NCBI RefSeq assembly: GCF_002994745.2
Contig: NC_037091.1
Location: forward strand, 33,482,612-33,546,611
Direction of reading: 5' to 3'
Origin: Rosa chinensis
Lineage: Eukaryota > Streptophyta > Magnoliopsida > Rosales > Rosaceae
DNA length: 64,000 bases
Positions 1 through 11,549 of this stretch are shown piece by piece. Numbering within the stretch: position 1 is the first letter of the stretch; every line of letters starts with the position of its first letter. The position numbers and the translations under genes were made by a program. The notes beneath the pieces are model-generated. The model had not been told where the DNA came from. It searched no databases and saw nothing but the letters and a program-made list of their open reading frames with translations.

Positions 1-396
1 CTTCCTTTGGAAGTCCGCCGACTGTTTATGTTCTAAGGCATCAATGGGTCTATTCGTGTGAGAAGGCCAAGCAGGAGCTGGATTATAGTCCTAGTCACTT
101 GAAGGAAGGATGAGGAATCTGCAGGTTGATCTGGAGAGAGGGAAGAAGAAGATAAGAAAGGAGAGAGAGGAAAAAATGCTTAAAGAAAAAAAAAATTAAT
201 TAAGATACAAATAGACAAAATACCATTTAAAATATGACAGCTGGCAGTCTCCTTAACGGAGTTAAGCGGAGTTAACGGTCCAGATACTAATGTTGGGTCG
301 TGGTTCGAACTTGAGGTACCAAAGTGATATTTTTTTTTGTTAGGTACCAAAGTTACTAATGGGCCAAATGTCAGGTACTGTTTGCATTTTTTTCCC
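1..396. mobile_element. Right end of a Mutator-like element (left end outside window)
   Basis: Positions about 216-396 match, in the same orientation, the right terminal inverted repeats of the MULEs ending at 29113 and 32482. They share a block reading like 'ccagctggcag', the alternating 'taacggag' words, 'gaggtacc' and 'tcaggtactg', and a terminus in T-run plus CCC. The terminus is placed at 396. The AT-rich 9 bases after it (397-405) would be the TSD, but the partner copy lies outside the window. The inner part carries a fragment of a host gene, listed separately. Element membership is an inference from the shared terminal repeat. Confidence 0.6.
3..130 (+). pseudogene. Fragment resembling the C-terminus of an NAD(P)-dependent epimerase/dehydrogenase (farnesol dehydrogenase-like)
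   Basis: The frame starting at position 3 reads through to a stop at about 111 and contains VYSCEKAKQELDYSPSHLKE. This resembles the tail of plant extended short-chain dehydrogenases of the farnesol/dihydroflavonol reductase type, which end in a similar 'EKAK-ELGY-P-SLKEGL' segment. A one-base shift after the stop restores a Leu-Arg-Asn continuation, so the fragment is frameshifted. It lies inside the MULE end that closes at 396, which suggests gene-fragment capture. No Rossmann motif is present because only the tail is in view. The family call comes from recall and needs a BLASTX search. Confidence 0.4.
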
Positions 397-429
397 TTAA
401 TTAAATTGTGCACCAATCAAAAGAAACCT

Positions 430-1480
430 AAAGCAACTACGGAAGATTAGCAAGCAGAGTTGAAGAAGGAAACTAGGGTTGTGTATCCCCTACATAAAGA
501 AGCTTTGCAACACATTGAAGACCCCCACACCCTTCACCTTCTCTTCTATCACTTTTTCTTTTCCCTCCGCCATCATATGTTTCTTTTTCTCTATTTTGAT
601 GTTGTTATGCTTGTGATTTTTAAGACAATGTATAGCTAAATTCTTTTGTTAGGGGCAGTTTTGAAGCCCCATTATGTGATTATCATGTTTATGAGTTCTT
701 GAATGCTTTGCTATGCCACTTATGTGAGTTGATCAATTGATTTTGTTTTATGGAAAACTTTTATATGTTTTTGTTCTTTGGTGTGCAACTTAGGATGATT
801 GCATGTATTTGGAGCTAGTAATTAGGTTTATGCTTTGTAACCCTAATTTGATAAGTAGTAAAGGCCTTGGACAAAGGTTGAAATCAATTGGTTTGTGTTA
901 TTGAATAGACATGCTTTGTGTACTAGGATTAATACAATTATGACCAAACTTTCACATGCTCTTAATGATTCAAAATTTGTTTAAGATATGATTGATTTGA
1001 TCACTTGATTGCATGTTTAAAAATATGTTAGTTTAGTGCTTTGCTAAATTATAAGGGACATTGGTTCTCCTAAAAAAAAAGGGACATTGGTTGCTTTGAT
1101 CTTTGTTGCTTGGTTGATATCTTCTCATAGCATTAGTAAAGGATATTAGGATGCATATCCATGATTTGATCATATGTGGTGGTGGATAAATTGTTCTTAA
1201 TGTCTCATCCATATCATTGTAAATCCCGCATTGTTATATGTTTTACTTCATTTTTCTACATTACAAAACCTAAACCCCCACCCATTTTACGTTTTCAATA
1301 TTCTTTTATTCTTTTTCTTATTTTTGTGAATAAGAATTATACCATAGTTTAATTCTTTATTTTTTACGTGATTACTCGTGTACCCTCAATTTCTAGTTTG
1401 AACGATCCCTACTTATTCTATACTAACATCTACATTTTGCAAGGTTGAATTGCGCACTTGTTTTTAGTGTATCAGGGGTA
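430..1480 (+). repeat. Dispersed AT-rich repeat, probably from a large LTR-retrotransposon derivative
   Basis: The block holds no long ORF. It shares an ordered series of words with 16610-17680: 'tagctaaat' then 'cttttg..ttaggggc' then 'tttgaagcccc', followed by a 'gcatgta..tggagctag' type segment and a late 'tagtttaa' pyrimidine-rich stretch. Two copies 16 kb apart with the same order of motifs indicate a repeat family. The sequence before 'tagctaaat' is pyrimidine-rich, as in plant LTR ends. Termini and TSD could not be fixed. Confidence 0.4.
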
Positions 1481-1539
1481 GACCTTGGTTAATGCAAAAC
1501 CAAAAGCATAAAAGACATGCAAAAATGAGTCGAAGATTT

Positions 1540-2660
1540 ATAAAAAGTTGAAGAACGCGCCTCACTCGCTTGACAGACTTTGTGAAAGTTTATGCCCTAT
1601 CCAACTGCACGCTCGCGTGGTGTCGTCGTCGGTCCCCGAGGGTTCATTGGTAAGTGGCTTAGCCAGGGTAGGCACTGCAGGGGGAGGGAGACTCTGTCCA
1701 GATCATCTAAAGGGTTTGATGGGGACCGGTGGTGAAGGGTAGATGACTGGCAGGAGCGGCGGAGGTCATTTTACCGTAGAATGGTGTACAGATTGCTTGA
1801 AGGGTGGTTCGAGTGGTGGTTTCTGGATCGGAGGTCACTGGGTGGTGTTTACAGGGTGGCGGCATGGCTGGGTTTCCCTTCGCTCAGACCGGGTCGATTG
1901 GATCCGATCTGGGTTTCATGGTCTGGATATGTTTTGGGGGATGGCGGTGTTCCTCGCCAACAAGACTGGGTTGGTAGGCAGATTGTGGGACGGCGCGCGA
2001 TCCCTTAGGGTCAAGGAGGTGGCGACAGCGTTGTCGGTGGCGGGAAGGCAAGGGTGAGGCGGTCGGGACAGAGGACTTTTACCATCTGCAGTGGTCAGCT
2101 TTGGCTTGGGCTTGGTGATGTTTGGGCTTGGGCTTGGGCCCAGGACCCATGGTATCTTTATTTTAATTTTATATGATATTGTTTTTTACTTGTAGTAAGA
2201 CATGGCTTCTTGCCGGTAATAAGTCCCTACAATCTGTTGGTAGGGCGACGTGGACTTTGTCCTGGTATGCACACTCAGTGTGCCTTGTCTGGCCTAGCGA
2301 GACGGCGAGCTATTTGTTTGATCAAATGGACGCAACCTCCTAGTGGCAAGATAAAATTGAGTGTCGCCGGATTTATTTCAGTGCAGCAACATAGTGGGAA
2401 AGCTACACTATTTGTAATTATGCTTCTTCGTGATAGAGTTAACTTTCCGGTATGTCACCTCTATGTCAAAGCAAATAGAATAGCCGTTTGTGCACTCTTT
2501 GCTAATTAGTGCTTGTTAGAATACATAGATTTTGTGGAGAGTTTTGGTATTATTTCAAGATGTTCTCTTTATGCTTATTGTAATTTGGGGTTCAGGCTCT
2601 ACGTCCCCCTCTTATATTCTGTAATTTCATTAATCAAGGCTTGAGGGTAGCTGCATCAGC
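1540..2660 (+). repeat. GC-rich unclassified stretch with short ORFs, ending in a possible LINE-like 3' tail
   Basis: This block is clearly more GC-rich than its surroundings and has overlapping ORFs of 60-100 codons in two frames. None resembles a family I know. A 'gggcttgggcttgggc' micro-repeat lies near 2110-2140. The 3' part (about 2600-2660) ends 'tttcattaatcaagg...' and an A-rich run follows at 2670-2695, as expected for a retroposed 3' end. No RT or endonuclease motif is visible. It is likely repeat-derived; the ORFs are not called as genes. Confidence 0.3.
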
Positions 2661-2847
2661 CCCATTTCCAAAAAACAAAGACAGCAAAAAAAAAATCATT
2701 AAAGGCATTAAATTTTATCAATTAACCTCAACCAATTCCATATAAATTAAACTTTGACACCAAACTTCCTTTCATTCAAGCAGATGAAATGAACCTGAAA
2801 ATTCAATAACTGAAAGAAAAAAAAACAGCCACAGACAAACACATTAA

Positions 2848-3071
2848 TGTTTAAGTATATCTGAATTATGTGTCTGGCCCAAACTCTAGTTACTTGTCCA
2901 AGTTGTAATAGGGTTAGTCTTACAGATATTCTTGGAGATATCTTATTCAATGTATGATTCAGTTTCTTTGTAAGACTCATATTTTGTGGTTGTAATCTTC
3001 TATATAAAGAGGCCCTTATTATCAATGAAAAGACACAGCTTATTCTCTCCTAATTTCAATTCCCTAAAACA
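2848..3071 (+). repeat. Probable 5' LTR of a truncated Copia-type element
   Basis: The block begins TGTTTAAG and ends CCTAAAACA. It has a TATA-like 'tatataaag' at about 3001 and a downstream 'cattatcagcaag' at the place of a primer-binding site. Its layout and words (pyrimidine-rich middle, 'ttattatcaat', 'ctctcc') match the LTR at 10549-10759, so both belong to related families. No TSD could be fixed because the 3' LTR is absent. Confidence 0.5.
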
Positions 3072-3978
3072 CATTATCAGCAAGAATCTCTAACCCTGAA
3101 ACCCTAAAATCATAACCTTCAAACCTTAGCTACCTCCGCCCACATATCGAAGCCCTAGATCCCAGGAGCCTAGAACTAGCAGGAAAAGCCCCCAACCGGC
3201 CATCGAAAATCCTGAACCTCTATGGTTAGCCTTCCACGCATAGCCTCGCCTGCGTCTACACGCGCCATTGCGCCCTTCTACCCTGCGGGTTAGCCTCGCT
3301 TGCCCTAACCGCTAGCCTTGCCCCGACAACACCTCAACGCTAGCCTCGCCCCCTCCCCGAGCGACCTTGTTAGCCTTGCTACCCTCCTCACAGTAGTTTG
3401 CCCTAGTGCCCCCGCTCATCCTCGCTTGCTGCCCCGCACCACTCTTAGCCTGGCTTAGCCCCACGCACGCCTGCTCAGCCCCCGTTCACATCTGCAGCCT
3501 CAGGGTACTTCCAGCCTCTGCCTATGCAGGCACTCATGCACAAGGTTAGCCTAGCCTACAGTAACTGCTTTTTCCAGCAACTTTTGCAAAGTTTCGATCA
3601 CATGCCATTTTCCAGCAACTTTTCCGATGATTTTTTGAAGTAAATTTTTATAAAAGTTCCTGCTTTCAAGTACTTTTAATTCCTTTCTTTTCTCGAGGAC
3701 TTTCAACCTCCCTTCTCCTACCCTCCACTTCTTCTTTTGTGTGCAGACCTAAGCTGAACTATGGGGGTTCATGCTATCTCCAAGCTTGGAGATTGTTGAG
3801 ATCTCCAAACTTAGAGTTTGTTGAGAATATACGATCAACCACTTACATCATTGTTTCGATCTAATCCAATACCTCTTGGAATTTAATTTCTTAGGAGTGA
3901 TTACGCTTAGAAATTTCTTTTATTTTTGTGGTAGCTTTTTTGGTTCTGAAACTAACCCTTTTTCTTGTTCCTTTAGGA

Positions 3979-4555
3979 TGAGTAACCCGAAGAAACAGGA
4001 CTTTTCTCTATTGGGAACAACTGGCTCTGGATATCACAAGTGGGCTTGTGATGCCCGTCAACATCTCAAGGCCTAAGGAATCCTATATACGATTCTTGAG
4101 CCTAGCCAGGACGTGTTAACTATTGAGTAATCTCAAGCTTTAGAAGCAAATAGAGCATCCTTGGAGACAAATAAAGTGAAAGCTATCATTCTAATGACTC
4201 ATCATATGGATGATTCGCTCCGGTACAAGTATCTGAATGAAGAAGACCCCAGAAGGTTGTGGGTCTCACTCGAAGAACGCTTTGGCAACATCCGTGACTC
4301 CCTGCTTCCTGACTTAGAAGTTATATGGCATAATCTCCACTTCTGTGATTTCAAGACAGTTCTTGACTACAACTTGGAAGCAGTTCACATTAAATCCTTA
4401 ATGGAATTCTATGTAAAAGATATCACAAATGCGATGTTGATTGAGAGGACTCTCTCTACTTTCCCTGTCTTTGCTTTGAGGGTTGCTAAAAACTATTTAA
4501 TCGATGTTACTGCAGGACGAATCACAAAGTTCACTCTCTCGCACTCTTCTTATTA
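3979..4555 (+). pseudogene. Copia gag remnant (UBN2/DUF4219-like)
   Basis: The reading starts with MSNPKKQDFSLLGTTGSGYH. It is interrupted by a stop at about 4074 and another near 4127, then continues in the same general register to 4555. The later part has the pattern of plant Copia gag: a YLNEEDPRRLWVSLEERFG segment (compare 'LWxxLxxRF' in the UBN2 family) and a 'TNAMLIERTLSTFP' segment. Gag normally assembles the retrotransposon particle. Here pol is missing and the 3' part is deleted, so the copy is dead. A leader with repeated 'tagcctcgcc' words lies between it and the LTR at 2848-3071. Confidence 0.7.
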
Positions 4556-4559
4556 AATC

Positions 4560-5076
4560 TCACTTATAACCCAATAATTATTATCTTTTCCTCTTTTTTT
4601 TTCCTTTAATTCAATTCAAGTTATTGATAAGAACAATATTGCTATAAAAGAAAATTTTGCAGCAAACAGTAGTTCTATAATTATATATACATGCTGTAAA
4701 AGATACATGTCATCCACTGAGTATAAGTATTTTATTGGTAGAAGAACAATGAAGTGTTTTTGCTGCCATAACCCAAACCTAAAAGGCTAGAAGCTTTCAC
4801 ATCTCACCTATAAATCCAAAAGCACTATTCTTCACAATGGCTAGAACAAAACACAATAGTGTAAATGTTGAACTATGCAATTATACAAAGAAATCTTTGC
4901 TTTATTTATCTGCACATGTAAACGAAACATTTCGAACTACAATCCAATGAAATTAAAGCATGAGCAAATAAGTACAAAACTGAAAAATAAAATAGATTAC
5001 AACTTCAGAAAGAGGCAATCTTTAATGAGAATTACAAGACCACTGATATAGTGAAGTTTAGGAAAGAAAAACATTC
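4560..5076. other. Gene-free stretch, 3' flank of the receptor-kinase pseudogene
   Basis: AT-rich DNA with no supported ORF. It lies between the end of the Copia gag remnant and the stop codon of the minus-strand receptor-kinase pseudogene, so it should include that gene's former 3' UTR. I see no repeats with clear ends. Confidence 0.4.
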
Positions 5077-5498
5077 TCAGATAGCCAAAGCCAAACCATC
5101 GAGAGCAAGCAATTCACCTAGTGTTATCATAGGTAATGGCTTTGACAAATGCAGTCTCTGATGAGTTTCAAATTGTTGAGAAACTTGTTTCATTGTTGGA
5201 CTAGATTGGGGACCGGAATTCAAGCATGCAAATGCTATCTTTATAACTGAGAGCACTTCCTTTGCAACTTGATGTGTTGGACGGGAAATGTGTTGGTCCA
5301 AAAAATCCACAATTGGCATTGTATGGACTAGCAAGGCAGTTGATGATGATGATGACCTCCTCGATGATAGAGATGAGAGAAGATCTCTAGGATGTCTTCC
5401 TATAACTATCTCCAATGCCACCACTCCAAAGCTATAAACATCACTCTTCTCATTTACTTCCATTGTACACCCCGGCTCTGCTCACAGTATGTATATAG

Positions 5499-5520
5499 AC
5501 ACACACACACACACACACAC
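5499..5520. repeat. (AC)n microsatellite
   Basis: About eleven AC units lie in the former intron of the receptor-kinase pseudogene. Confidence 0.9.
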
Positions 5521-7602
5521 AAAAAGATCATTTAGTTGAGTCAGCAAGGTTCTCAAAGGAATCATTTGGCTAAAAATAAAAGCATAAATTTTGATGGATA
5601 CTATGGGGAGCAGAGAAAAACATTTACCCGGTGCAACATATCCATAAGTACCTGCAAGGGCAATCCAATTAGCTGAGTTTGGATTTAAGAACTTAGCGGT
5701 GCCAAAGTCTGAAACACATGCCCCATATTCAGTATCCAGCTAAATATTCTTACTTGATATGTCCTGGTGCACAATTGGTGGTAAGCACTTATGGTGCATG
5801 TAACACAAGGCATGAGCTACACCTTTAACAATATTCACCCTTTTTACTCCACCCCAGTTCTTTAGCTTCCTCATCTTTGCTCAACACTGTGGCTAAACTA
5901 CCCTTTTCATGATACTCGATGTCACCTATGTGAACATAAACCATAAAACTTCACAATATTTTGGTGTTGCATCTTAGTTAGTGCCCTGATTTCATTCAAG
6001 AATTCCTTTTGAAGATTCTTCTCATCAGCGCATAACAGATGGAGTTTCTTCACATCTACTGTGTTAACATTTGACAGAGTTGCTTTGTAGACAGTTCCAT
6101 GTTCTCCCTTCCCTATGCAATACATAAAATCAAAATCTTTTGTTGCCATTACGATTTCCTCATACATCGTCTTCCCATCAAACTGCACTATTGAAAAAGA
6201 AATTTTGTCATCCCTGTTTTTTTTGTTAGATGTTGATGCTTCTTTTTCCTTTTTGCTACAAAAGAAAATATAAAGGCTAGAAGTGCAATTGCTCCAAGAA
6301 CAAGGAAGATCATCAAAAGTATGAGTTTATGGTCCTTTTTTGGGCTTTAATTATTGTAGAGTCGCAAAAAACTTGAGTTGCCACACAAGCCCTTGTTGCC
6401 CTGCAATGCTTCTGGAGAAGCAGCTTGAAATGCTTTGATGTTGGGAAGGGGACCTTCCAAGTGAATATAGGATATTGTCAACATACATTAGCCCATGCAT
6501 GTCTTCCATACTTGTTGGAAGGAAACTAGAAAGATTGTTGTGGGATATATTAAGTATCTCCAGACTCTGCATTTTGCTAATATTTGATGCTATATGACCT
6601 TCAAGTGCATTAAAACTCAAATCTAGTTGGAATAGTTGAAATAACGTCCCCAATTGAAATGGAATTGCTTGACTGAACTTGTTGTTGCTCAAATTCAAGT
6701 AATATAACTTGTGAAAGTCATCTACGAAGCTTGCAATTGAATCATTGAATTTGTTTGCTGAGAGATCAAGATATTCTAAATCAATCAATGATTTAAACTA
6801 TGAAGGGACACGACCTGAAAGCTTGTTGTTATCCAACCTCAGCTTCACCATTGAAGTTAATCCCCTAAACTCCTTTGGAATTGTCCCGACTAAATCATTT
6901 GAAGAAAGATCCAGCTCATGAATTTGGGTTGCCTTTCCAATCATAGCTGGTATAGAACCAGTAAGTTTGTTCCCAGCTATTCCTATGGCTGTTTAATTTG
7001 GGCACAATACCTAATTTGGTGAGAATTCACCATTAAGTTGATTGTTACTTAAATCTTTAAATCTGAGACTATGATAAACACACCAGTCTTCGGATACGTT
7101 ACCTGTCAACTGGTTCTCTTCAAGACGGACTCTAAGTAAGCCAGTACAGGTTTTCAAGCTTATGGGGATTGGACCACTCAGGTGATTACAGGAAGCTGAA
7201 AAGTATGTGAGTGATCTACCTTGGCATATGTTTTGGGGCAAATGACCAGAAAATTTGTTTCCACTTAATTGCAATTCTGTCAACTTTTGGATATTTGCTA
7301 TCTTGTGAGGGATCGGGCCAGAAAGTTGGTTGTCAAGGAGATATAAGAATTTCAAGTTTTGCAAGTCACTTAATGTTGTCGGAATTGAACCACTAAGTTG
7401 ATTCATGTTCAATTGTAGATCCACCAAAGATTTCAAGTTCCCTATCTCCATCGGAATATTGCCAGAAAGATTATTTGAATAGAGATAAAGAAGGGTAAGG
7501 TTGGTTAGATCACCCAATGTTTTCGAAATTGAACCATAGAGGTGATTGGTGCACAAGGATAGTTCCACCAAAGATTTCAGGCTTCCTAACTCTTGGAATG
7601 GT

Positions 7603-9311
7603 GCTGGAAACAAGGTTCTAAAAAACGCTAGGCGCTAGTCAGGCGAAAGGCCGGGGATTAACGCCTAGGGGCCTAGGCGGGGACTAGGCGGTTTATTTTT
7701 AATTATTTTATTTTTATTTTTATAACATATAATTATATAAAAGTTCATACTTTGACCTTCTATATGTTTTTGGTGCTTTAGACCAGTTGGATTATCTGTT
7801 TCGGTACAAATCCTCAAATGCTAAAAAAGGCATCTTAGTGTGCCTTTGCGTTTTCTCAAAACATGCTGCACTTGAAAGGAAATGCTTTTCAACTCCCTTA
7901 GACAATGGAAAACATCATTTCCAGAGAAGCTTCCTCGAAACATGCTGCTCATCAAATATGATAAGTTTTTAAGGGAGCATGAAGTCATGAACGCAATATG
8001 AAATTGTCCCACTGCACTCTAGCACTCCAATCTGAAGAGTATATACACTTTACACTCCAGCATAGTAATACTTATACTGTAGGGAAGAGTGAGTAGCTCT
8101 CCTCATCTCCTAATAGTGACACAAGTGCCAAACTACTTTCTAAGCCAGAAGTACCCAAGCATTATGATTTATGAGCCAAAATAAGTAGTAGTATAAAACT
8201 GCAAAAGCAGCAAAACAGAGCCAAACAGAGGCTAATTCAAAACTCAAAAGTCCAACACAGGTTACACATTAACTAAAACAACTTGCAATTCAATTTACCA
8301 AAACTGCAAAATAGAGCCTAAAACAACTGTCCAACAGGACCAATACAGAACTGCTTCTGCAAAAGCAGCAAAACTAACACAGAACTGCTTCTGAAAAAGT
8401 GCAAAACAGAGCCTAAAACAACTGCAAAAACAACCTCCAAGTCTGCAATTCAGTAACCAAATCCAAATATGCAATTCAAAGTCTAAATATATTTAATTCA
8501 ATATTCATCAAGCAACATTCCAACCAAGCATTATTCGAACCAAGTCAACCAACAGCGTTCAGCAACTAACCAAGGCGGCCTCAAGATTCAACCATATTCA
8601 ATATTCATTCAATCCAACATTCCAACCAAAAGCAATATTCAATATTCAACCAAGCATTGTTCGAACCAAAAGCAACTAATCAAGGCAGCAACTTACCCAG
8701 AAATTGAAGATTCAAGAATTGGGGCTTGAAGAATTGAGCTTCAAGAATCAATATTCAAGAATCAAGCTTCAAGATTCGAGCTTGAACTCTTGAAGCCTTG
8801 AACCCAAAAGGCCAGAAATCGAACCCAGAAATGGTGCTTGAAGAATCGCCAGGATTCGTCCTTGAAGAATCACCGAGCTAGAAGCCTTGAACCCATAAAT
8901 CGAACCCAAAATCTAACCCAGAAAGCCCTGAAAAGAAATCAAACCCAGAAATTGTGAGATTGAAACCCTAGAAATTGAAATTCGACTGAAACACAAACAC
9001 ACAAATTCGATTTACCGGCGAGCTGGAGAGCTAGAGAGCTGGCCGGAGACTGAGAGTCTGAGGGATGAGGGAGTGGCGTTCGGAGTTCGGAGTTCGGCGT
9101 TCGGCAGCGAAGTTCGGATTTCGTCGAATCTGAGACATTTTAACAAATTAACAGATTTTAAGAAAAGAAAAAAAAAATTACAGAACGCGCCTAGGCAGCC
9201 GACTTTACTCCCAGCGCCCAGCTCTCTCGACTAGGGGAGAATCGGGACGGAAATGTTGCGCCTAGCGCCTAGGCGGCCGCCTAAGCCGATTTTTAGAACC
9301 TTGGCTGGAAA
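7603..9311. mobile_element. Non-autonomous hAT-type element with 8-bp TSD
   Basis: The element spans 7611-9303 (1,693 bp). Its ends are CAAGGTTCTAAAAA and the exact reverse complement TTTTTAGAACCTTG, a 14-bp perfect terminal inverted repeat. Subterminal regions on both sides are rich in 'gcgcctaggcg' words. It is flanked by an exact 8-bp duplication GCTGGAAA at 7603-7610 and 9304-9311. An 8-bp TSD and CA..GG/TTG-type ends fit the hAT superfamily. The interior has no transposase, only A-rich low-complexity DNA with repeated 'aacccagaaat' and 'caaaacagagcc' words. It is inserted in an LRR-coding part of the pseudogene on the minus strand. Confidence 0.92.
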
Positions 9312-10548
9312 GATTATTTAAATGGGCATAGAGAATGGTAAGGTTGGTAAGATCATCCAACATTTTCGAAATTGAACCACTGAGTTGATTAGTGTTCAGC
9401 TCTAGATCCACCAAAGATTTCAAGTTCCCTAACTCTTTTGGAATGGTGCCAGAGAGATTATTTGAATAAAGATAAAAGAGTGGTAAGGTTGGTAAGATCA
9501 CCCAGTGTTGTCGAAATTGAACCATTGAGTTGATTAGCGCTCAATTATAGATCCACCAAAGATTGTAGGTTCCCTAACTCTTTTAGAATGGTCTCAAAGA
9601 GATAATTTGAATGAAGAAAAAGAGTGGTAAGGATGGTTAGATCACCCAATGTTGCCGAAATTGAACCACTGGGCTGATTGATGCTTAATTGTAGATCCAC
9701 CAAAGATTTCAGGTTCCCTAACTCTTTTGGAATGGTACCATTGAGATTATTTGAATGAAGATAAAGAGTGGTAAGGTCGGTCAGATCACCCAATGTTGTC
9801 GGAATTGAACCACTTAGTTGATTGTGGCTCAACTCGAGATCCACCAAATATTTCAAGCTCCCCATCTCAACAGGAATAACATCAAAAAGATTATTTCTAT
9901 AGAGATTTAGCAAGTTGAGATTTCTTAGAAGACCAATTTATAGTGGAATTCTCCCGGAGAACTGGTTACTAGAGAGGTCAAGAATTTAGAGTTTGGAGAG
10001 GGAACTTATTTGAGGTGGGATGACATCAAAGAGGTTATTGAAGCTGAGGTCAGGATATTCGAGATTGGGAAGGATGAGAATGAAAATTCATGTAGCATAC
10101 CTTCTATACCGGAATTGGCAATGGTTATGTTGGTGACACTTCCAGCAGCATTGCATGAAATACTAGTCCAAATGTATGGGCTTTCGTTTACTTTGGGATT
10201 GCTGGAAGAATTAGTGGCATTGGTATCAGTAATCTTGGGTTGGTAAATCCAATCCTTGCGCTGGTTATTATGGGAGGTTTGATTTAGAAAGTTGGCTTTC
10301 CATTTAAGAAGAGCCTCTGCTGCTTCAGTAGTTGAACTAGCAGAAGCAAAATGCGGAAAGTAGTTTTGTGATGAAAGTAGCTGAACATACAAGAAAAGGC
10401 AGCAAATTAGAGGGCGCGCTGTTTCAAAAGCTAAAGATCTCATGGCTTTTGTTTAATTTGTTTGGGTATACAGACTACAAAGTATGTTATAGCTATTAAT
10501 CCTAATAGGCTTTATTTATAAATAGGCTTTTTACACATATCTTCTTTC

Positions 10549-10759
10549 TGTTGAAGGATGTCGACATCATGTGTGCCTTTTCAAATTAGGGTTTAGTCTT
10601 AGAGTTGTAATAGGAGAAGGTTCTAGATTTCCTAATTATGTTCGAATTCTCTAACCTTTTGTGTACTCTGTAAATCCCTATATATAGGGCTCCTATTATC
10701 AATAATACTACGACAATTCTCCCATCAATTCTCTCTGCAAATCATATTTTCCTTAAACA
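10549..10759 (+). repeat. 5' LTR of a degraded Copia element
   Basis: The LTR starts TGTTGAAGG and ends CCTTAAACA (TG...CA, with TGTT/AACA ends). It is 211 bp long and contains a 'ctatatatag' TATA-like box near 10680. The segment 'tgttattagcac' follows directly at the primer-binding-site position. Motif order is shared with the LTR at 2848-3071. It lies just upstream of the receptor-kinase pseudogene start, in opposite orientation. No matching 3' LTR was found. Confidence 0.6.
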
Positions 10760-10904
10760 TGTTATTAGCACAAGCCCTAACCCTAGCCCTAAAAACCAAA
10801 ACTCTAAAACTCTCCTCACCAAAAATCTGCCGCAAGTTCCTAGCCCTAGCTAGCTATACCTTGCGCTGCCCCTGCAGCCCCTGCGCACCCGTGTACTGGC
10901 CTGC

Positions 10905-11140
10905 CGCCGCTGCTGTATTCGCTACTTGTTGCTGCTGCAGTTTCCTACTACTGCTGCTATTTTATTGCTGCTGCTGTTTTGACGCTGTTGCTGTTTTGCT
11001 GCTGCTGCTGTTTTATTGCTGCTGCTGTTTTGTTGCTGCTGCTGTTTTTCCGTTGTTGTTGCTGCTGCTGTTGTTGTTTTGCTGCTGCTGCCGCCCTATT
11101 GTTGCTGCTGCCCTACTTGATTGTTGCTGCTGCAACACGC
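10905..11140 (+). repeat. CTG-rich minisatellite in the Copia leader
   Basis: An imperfect array of 'ctgctgctgtttt(a)ttg'-type units, mostly CTG/TTG triplets. It gives Leu/Cys/Ala/Val-rich ORFs in several frames that are artefacts of the repeat. It lies between the LTR and the gag remnant. Confidence 0.8.
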
Positions 11141-11549
11141 TTGCTCCAACACGCGCGTGTTCTCAAGCCCCGAATCATCAAGTAAGTTTTTGTGATTAAA
11201 GTTCCTGCTTTCTTGTCTTTTAAATTCCTTTATTTGCTACAAATTTGAAATAAACTAACATGGGTTCAAGTATTTGATAAGTAAAATTGTGGGGATTCAC
11301 GCTAAATGAACTAAGAGTTTTCATAATATTTGAACTAAGAGCGTTTGTAATCAATGAACTAAGAGTGTTCATAATATTCGGACTAAGAGCGTCCGCAAGC
11401 ATTAAATTTTGACCATATTAAACATCATTATTTCGGCCTAATCCAAATTTCTTGGAAATCGATTTCTTGGTAGCATTAAAGCTTAGAAATCTTAATATTA
11501 GTTTTTGTGGAAGCATTGACTCCGAAACTAATCCGTTCTTGTTTCTCCT

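Larger units (their letters stand above)
5077..10443 (-). pseudogene. LRR receptor-like kinase pseudogene (MIK2-like, LRR XII type), split by a hAT element
   Basis: Read on the minus strand, it starts at 10443 with a signal peptide (MRSLAFETARPLICCLFLYV) and an LRR N-cap segment ([18 protein letters not shown]). LRRs of 24 residues follow at about 9900-9310 and again at 7610-6350. A kinase region follows: Gly-rich loop [12 protein letters not shown] near 6110, and a C-terminal lobe with DVYSFGV at 5463-5077. The single intron (about 5478-5627) sits at the same place as in the intact paralogue at 20447-25039. The copy is broken by several stops and frameshifts (for example around 6350, 7010 and 9540), by a Lys-region change to VDVKKL, and by the mobile element at 7611-9303. 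The paralogue suggests it once encoded a plasma-membrane receptor kinase. It is very unlikely to make a full protein. Confidence 0.85.

Noticed and set aside
1548..2509. Plus-strand ORFs of 64-104 codons
   Set aside because: No recognisable domain, overlapping frames and a repeat-like context; kept only as an unclassified repeat.
10759..11199. 146-aa and 68-aa Cys/Leu-rich ORFs
   Set aside because: They are open only because of the CTG-rich minisatellite, which lacks stops in several frames.
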